Source: Caenorhabditis remanei
Taxonomy: Eukaryota; Nematoda; Chromadorea; Rhabditida; Rhabditidae
Direction of reading: 5' to 3'
DNA length: 64,000 nucleotides
NCBI RefSeq assembly: GCF_010183535.1
Contig: NC_071331.1
Coordinates: forward strand, 3,286,001-3,350,000
Shown here: piece by piece, positions 60,591-64,000 of the stretch
How positions within the stretch are numbered: position 1 is the stretch's first letter
How the letters are laid out: the number at the start of each line of letters is the position of its first letter
Made by a program: the position numbers and the translations under genes
The notes under the pieces: generated by a model
Told to the model about the DNA's origin: nothing
Database searches by the model: none
The model's input: the letters and a program-made list of their open reading frames with translations, nothing else

Positions 60591-62127
60591 ATGGCTCTCG
60601 CTTTTTCAAAGGATGATTTGACATCTGAACAACTTCATATTCTCGACAGGGTTTTGTTAGATGTCCACAAAAAGGATAAGGTATGTGGCAAATGAAAAAA
60701 ACTGTAGGAAAAACTGTATTCTTCTCAGACAGAACCTCTCGTGCTGTATGTGGGAGGGGCAGGCGGAACGGGGAAAACTGTCGTTATCAATTGTATAGTT
60801 GACCAAATTGGAGTTGCCCATGTTATTGTGTGTGGAACCACTGCTATGGCTGGCAGGAATATAAATGGGAATACTATTCACAGTATTCTAAAGCTGAACC
60901 CTTTCTCGGAAGCCCAAGATGACATTCCTCTTCCACCTCACCCGCACCTTTTGTTGCTCATTATTGATGAAATATCAATGTGTGACTCAAAACTTTTGAG
61001 AAGAATTGAAAAAAGGATGAGACAAGTGATGCAAAACGATCTCCCATTTGGAGGATGTACTGTTGTTTTCTTTGGAGATTTACTTCAAATACCTCCCGTC
61101 TCGAGGAACGACAAGAATGGTTTCCCACTACCAACTGATTGGATTTTCAAATGTAAGGTGATCAGTCTTTTATGAGGAAAAAATATAATATTTTCAGCAC
61201 CTCTCTGGCAAAAGTTTGTCCAATACGAAGAGTTGGAAACAATCATGAGACAAGAACGAGACCCAGAATTTGGAAAAATGCTGAGTAGATGGAGGATTGG
61301 TTCCCATACACAACAAGATCGAGATTTTTTAAACAGCCTAGCCAAAAAGTTCTCCCAAAGGTGCCCGACTCAAGAGTTTTGTGAACAATATGATAGTAGA
61401 AAAGACTCTATGATTCTGGCCTATACTAACGAAATGATTGGGAAATTGAACAAAAAGGTAAGTTTTTATGATGATTTTTCGAAAAAATATCATATTTTTC
61501 AGATAACTTACAAATTTTTCGAGGAATCTCAACTTTTCAATATTTCAAATTCACATTATTCTTATAATGCCGAAGAAAAATGCCTACACACCAAGCATAC
61601 ACTAATGTTCAAAGTTGGAGAAGGAAGTCGCATTATGATTGGGAAGAATATTGATTCTCGACTTGTAAATGGCGAAATGTGTAGTGTCCACAACATTAAA
61701 GCGATTGAAAATCAAGTAATTTCTATGGATTTGAGGTAATTTTTACCTGTTTCCTAATGTATAATAATCTTTTTGTCAATTCAGACTGTCCTCATACAAT
61801 GGAACAAGAGCTGACTTTACACCAATAAAGGAGCCGATAACAAAAGGATGCAATAGTGAAACTTGGACTACCAACTACCACATTCATCCAGCATATGCCG
61901 TGACATATCATAAGGCTCAAGGACAAACCCTGGATAGTGTATTTCTGGTCACTGAAAAAGTTTTACCTCCTGCTCTTTTCTATGTTGGTGCCAGTAGAGT
62001 ACGTTCTCGAGAAGGGCTACATATTTTGAATTTCAACGCAGCTGACTCTATCCGTGCCGATCCAGAAGCAATTGAAGAATACAAACGTCTCAGAGTGTCA
62101 GTTGGCAAGTCACCACTCCCATTATAA
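60591..62127 (+). CDS. stand-alone PIF1-type DNA helicase
   Basis: Five exons, 60591-60680, 60729-61152, 61198-61457, 61503-61735 and 61785-62127, giving 449 aa with all phases consistent. Superfamily 1B helicase motifs: Walker A GGAGGTGKT (residues about 37-45), Walker B LLLIIDEIS, motif III GDLLQIPPV, then a MRQERD region, and C-terminal TYHKAQGQTLDSV and VGASRVRSREGL. It unwinds DNA 5' to 3' using ATP. It is shorter than cellular PIF1 and lacks the Rep domain of Helitron RepHel proteins, so it looks like a mobile-element or virus-type helicase. ATG context and the tgcgtctctcgaac leader support this start. Confidence 0.88.
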
Positions 62128-62329
62128 CCCATTTATCATTTTTAAAAGTATCTCACCAATATTTCATTCGACTACCTCTAATATGACTCAACAGAAATAA
62201 AATTGTAAAGTAACTATTGTTATAGCAATTAATCATTGACATGGGCGGAGTCTTCAATATGAAGTGGGAGATACAATTTGAATTCATTCATTCATATTTT
62301 TGAATTCATCGAGTGTGACTTTCAAATTG

Positions 62330-64000
62330 ATGTCCAATTTTTCTCGTGTTTCTTCTCCTCTCGAGGACTCTTTTGACGCCTTCCCCGAAGGAGCCATCCG
62401 TGTTCCTTACGATCTCCTCATGGAGAGAGTGAGAAACCCAGATGGTTATGTCCCCTTCGCCCAAGTTCCTGCATATTCTGCTCCCGTCTCTATTCCCGTC
62501 TCTGCTACTATTCCCATCTCTGCTCCCATCTCTGCTCCCGTCTCTGCTCTTGCTTCTGTTCCTGCTCCCGTCTCTGTTCTCGCTTCTGATCCTGCTCCCG
62601 TCTCTGTTCTCGCTTCTGATCACCCCGCTCATGCTCTCGGTTACCTGGACCCCATTTTTAATGACTCCTTTGATGCTCCACTCCTTGATGACTCCTTTGA
62701 TGCCTTCCCGGAAGGAGCAATCCAAGTTCCTTACGATCTTCTCATGGAGAAAGTGAAAAATGGAAAATCTTCTTCCGAAGTCCTCCCGAAAAACCCAATT
62801 CTTCATGACTCTTTTGATGCCTTCCCGGAAGGAGCAATCCAAGTTCCTTACGATCTTCTCATGGAGAAAGTGAAAAATGGAAAACCTTCTCCCGAAGTCC
62901 TCCCAAATAACCCAATTCTCCGCAAAACTCTTATGGAGAGAGGTAGGCCATTAATCAATATATGGTCTCCTCCAACCCGTCGCTCTACCTCATGCCCCCC
63001 GCTGTGTGACCGGAAATTTGATACTTTCTTCGCCCCGGACTCTCCACCAAGAGAACCAACTCGATATTTGGAGGAGAACAACGATATTGTTTTGGAAACT
63101 GTACCCAACTCTCCAGTCGAATCACTTCATCCATTCTCGTTCGATGTTCCACCCACTCCAGAGGAAAGCCCAACTGCAAAGGACAATGGCAACAAATCGG
63201 CAAAAAGAAGACTATTTGCCGACAATGGAATCGGTGGTGAAATGAAAAAGATGAGACAAGAATCGCCTATCCGTGCTGATCAATGTAAGTTTTTTAGTGT
63301 TTTAAAAAGTTAAACAGTGCTTCAACCTTAGAGATTTAACCATAGAGATTTAACCATAGAGATTTAATCATAGAGATTTAACCAATTGTATAATTTTTTC
63401 TATAATTTTTTCTAAAAAACAAAATAGTTTTAAATTGAATAGTGCTTCAACCTTAGAGATTTAACCATTTTTATATTTTTTTCTAAAAAAACTTTTTTCA
63501 GATGGTGGCGGTGGCCCTCGGGTCTTCAGAAAGAAGACTTCTTTTCCAACCCAAGAAGAACTGGCTTTCTTCCACGCCAACGTTTCAATCGGAAAGGAGC
63601 CAACAATGAAAAGGCAGAATGCTGCCTACATGGCAATGGATCCCGTTCGAATCAAGTTCATTCATCTAGATGAGGTGACTTTTGGTCCTGATCTCCACTA
63701 CCATATGTCAACACTTTTCGACATTTTCATTCGAATGATGATCCAGAAGGCCAAAGGAAATCTCCAAGACACAAAGTTTTGGTTCCAGTAAGTATTTTTA
63801 CCTAAAATTGCTAACTAAAATTCATTATTTCCAACTAAAATACATTATTTCAGACTGGAGCACTCTGGATTCTTGGAGAAGAGTGGGATTGTCAGGAACC
63901 ACCTCACATACAACCTGACTGATGGAGGCGTCATTATGAACAAGTTGGCCGACGCAATGCAGTCCAATAAGGAAGTCTCCATCGATGAAGGATTCACGGT
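62330..64000 (+). CDS. repeat-containing protein of a virus-like element, cut by window end
   Basis: Exons 62330-63284, 63502-63787 and 63854 to beyond 64000. It has three copies of a module DSFDAFPEGAI.VPYDLLMEKV (starting near residues 14, 120 and 160). Copies 2 and 3 are nearly identical at DNA level (unit about 120 bp), and between copies 1 and 2 lies a Pro/Val/Ser repeat (PVS.LAS). Downstream is a basic region with KRRLF, then a folded-looking region (FGPDLHYHMSTLFDIFIR..., then MQSNKEVSIDEGF). That last pattern, with QSN-E at its end, resembles the region before type-B DNA polymerase in Polinton/Maverick-like elements of animals. No polymerase motif is visible before the window ends. 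The first ATG of the long frame is at 62,330. Confidence 0.6.
63324..63475. repeat. intronic short tandem repeats
   Basis: In intron 1 of the preceding gene, accatagagattta units are repeated about four times (63,330-63,385), and agtgcttcaaccttagagattt occurs twice (63,316 and 63,440). Confidence 0.7.

Noticed and set aside
60591..62127. Helitron origin of the PIF1 gene
   Set aside because: The start region encodes only 30 residues before the helicase and has no Rep/HUH motif, and no Helitron ends were seen; it remains possible if the element is rearranged.

Overview
The window looks like nuclear DNA from a Caenorhabditis-type nematode. It is AT-rich, the genes have many short introns (mostly about 43-60 nt) ending in TTTTCAG-like acceptors, and the recognisable genes are typical of that group: histone H1, a secreted DSL-domain ligand, a purple acid phosphatase, a Pmp3-type proteolipid and nematode-specific secreted proteins. 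The species cannot be named from the sequence. Exon models were built by hand from splice consensus and reading phase. The complete models sum to whole codon numbers.

Layout. 0-3 kb: intergenic DNA with two hAT-like non-autonomous transposons whose cores are simple satellites. 3.4-13 kb, minus strand: an unrecognised Ser/Pro-rich gene, a 13-exon mucin-like secreted protein (two Cys-rich modules, Ser/Thr-rich stalk, Sushi-like C terminus), and an 8-exon secreted vWA-like protein. The last two share a diverged sequence block near their 5' ends. 13-18 kb: intergenic. 18.2-18.9 kb: intron-containing histone H1, with inverted copies of its own upstream region lying downstream. 21-38 kb: gene-poor, built from diverged segmental duplications. 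A 2.9-kb terminal-inverted-repeat element with perfect 8-bp target duplications (27,610-30,495) sits inside it and carries a secreted galectin gene and a broken Merlin/ISXO2-like transposase gene. 38-43 kb: a Pmp3-family gene and a four-exon purple acid phosphatase with a 0.6-kb foldback in an intron. 43-53.5 kb: gene-poor, with a DSL ligand gene at 49-50.5 kb and more satellite-core transposons. 54-58 kb: a GC-richer block with no gene I can recognise. 58.6-64 kb: four compact genes (membrane protein, zinc-ribbon protein, stand-alone PIF1 helicase, repeat-containing protein cut by the window end) that look like part of a large virus-like DNA transposon.

Two signals run through the window that gene models do not explain. 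First, the octamer CTGTTTCA, the core of the Ruby motif that drives type I piRNA (21U-RNA) genes in Caenorhabditis, occurs 27 times exactly over both strands, against roughly 2-3 expected by a hand estimate from base composition. Twenty-five of these lie between 13.8 and 53.4 kb, and none lies from 5.2 to 13.8 kb or after 53.4 kb, so the gene-poor DNA is probably a piRNA cluster. Second, at least seven short elements share one architecture: TIRs beginning CA, 8-bp target duplications, and a core made of tandem copies of a short motif resembling the inner TIR (CCTTCTTCC, TCGGAGAAT, GAAGTCG, GGCCCGG, GGCCGGCC). One of them has paralogous empty sites elsewhere in the window.
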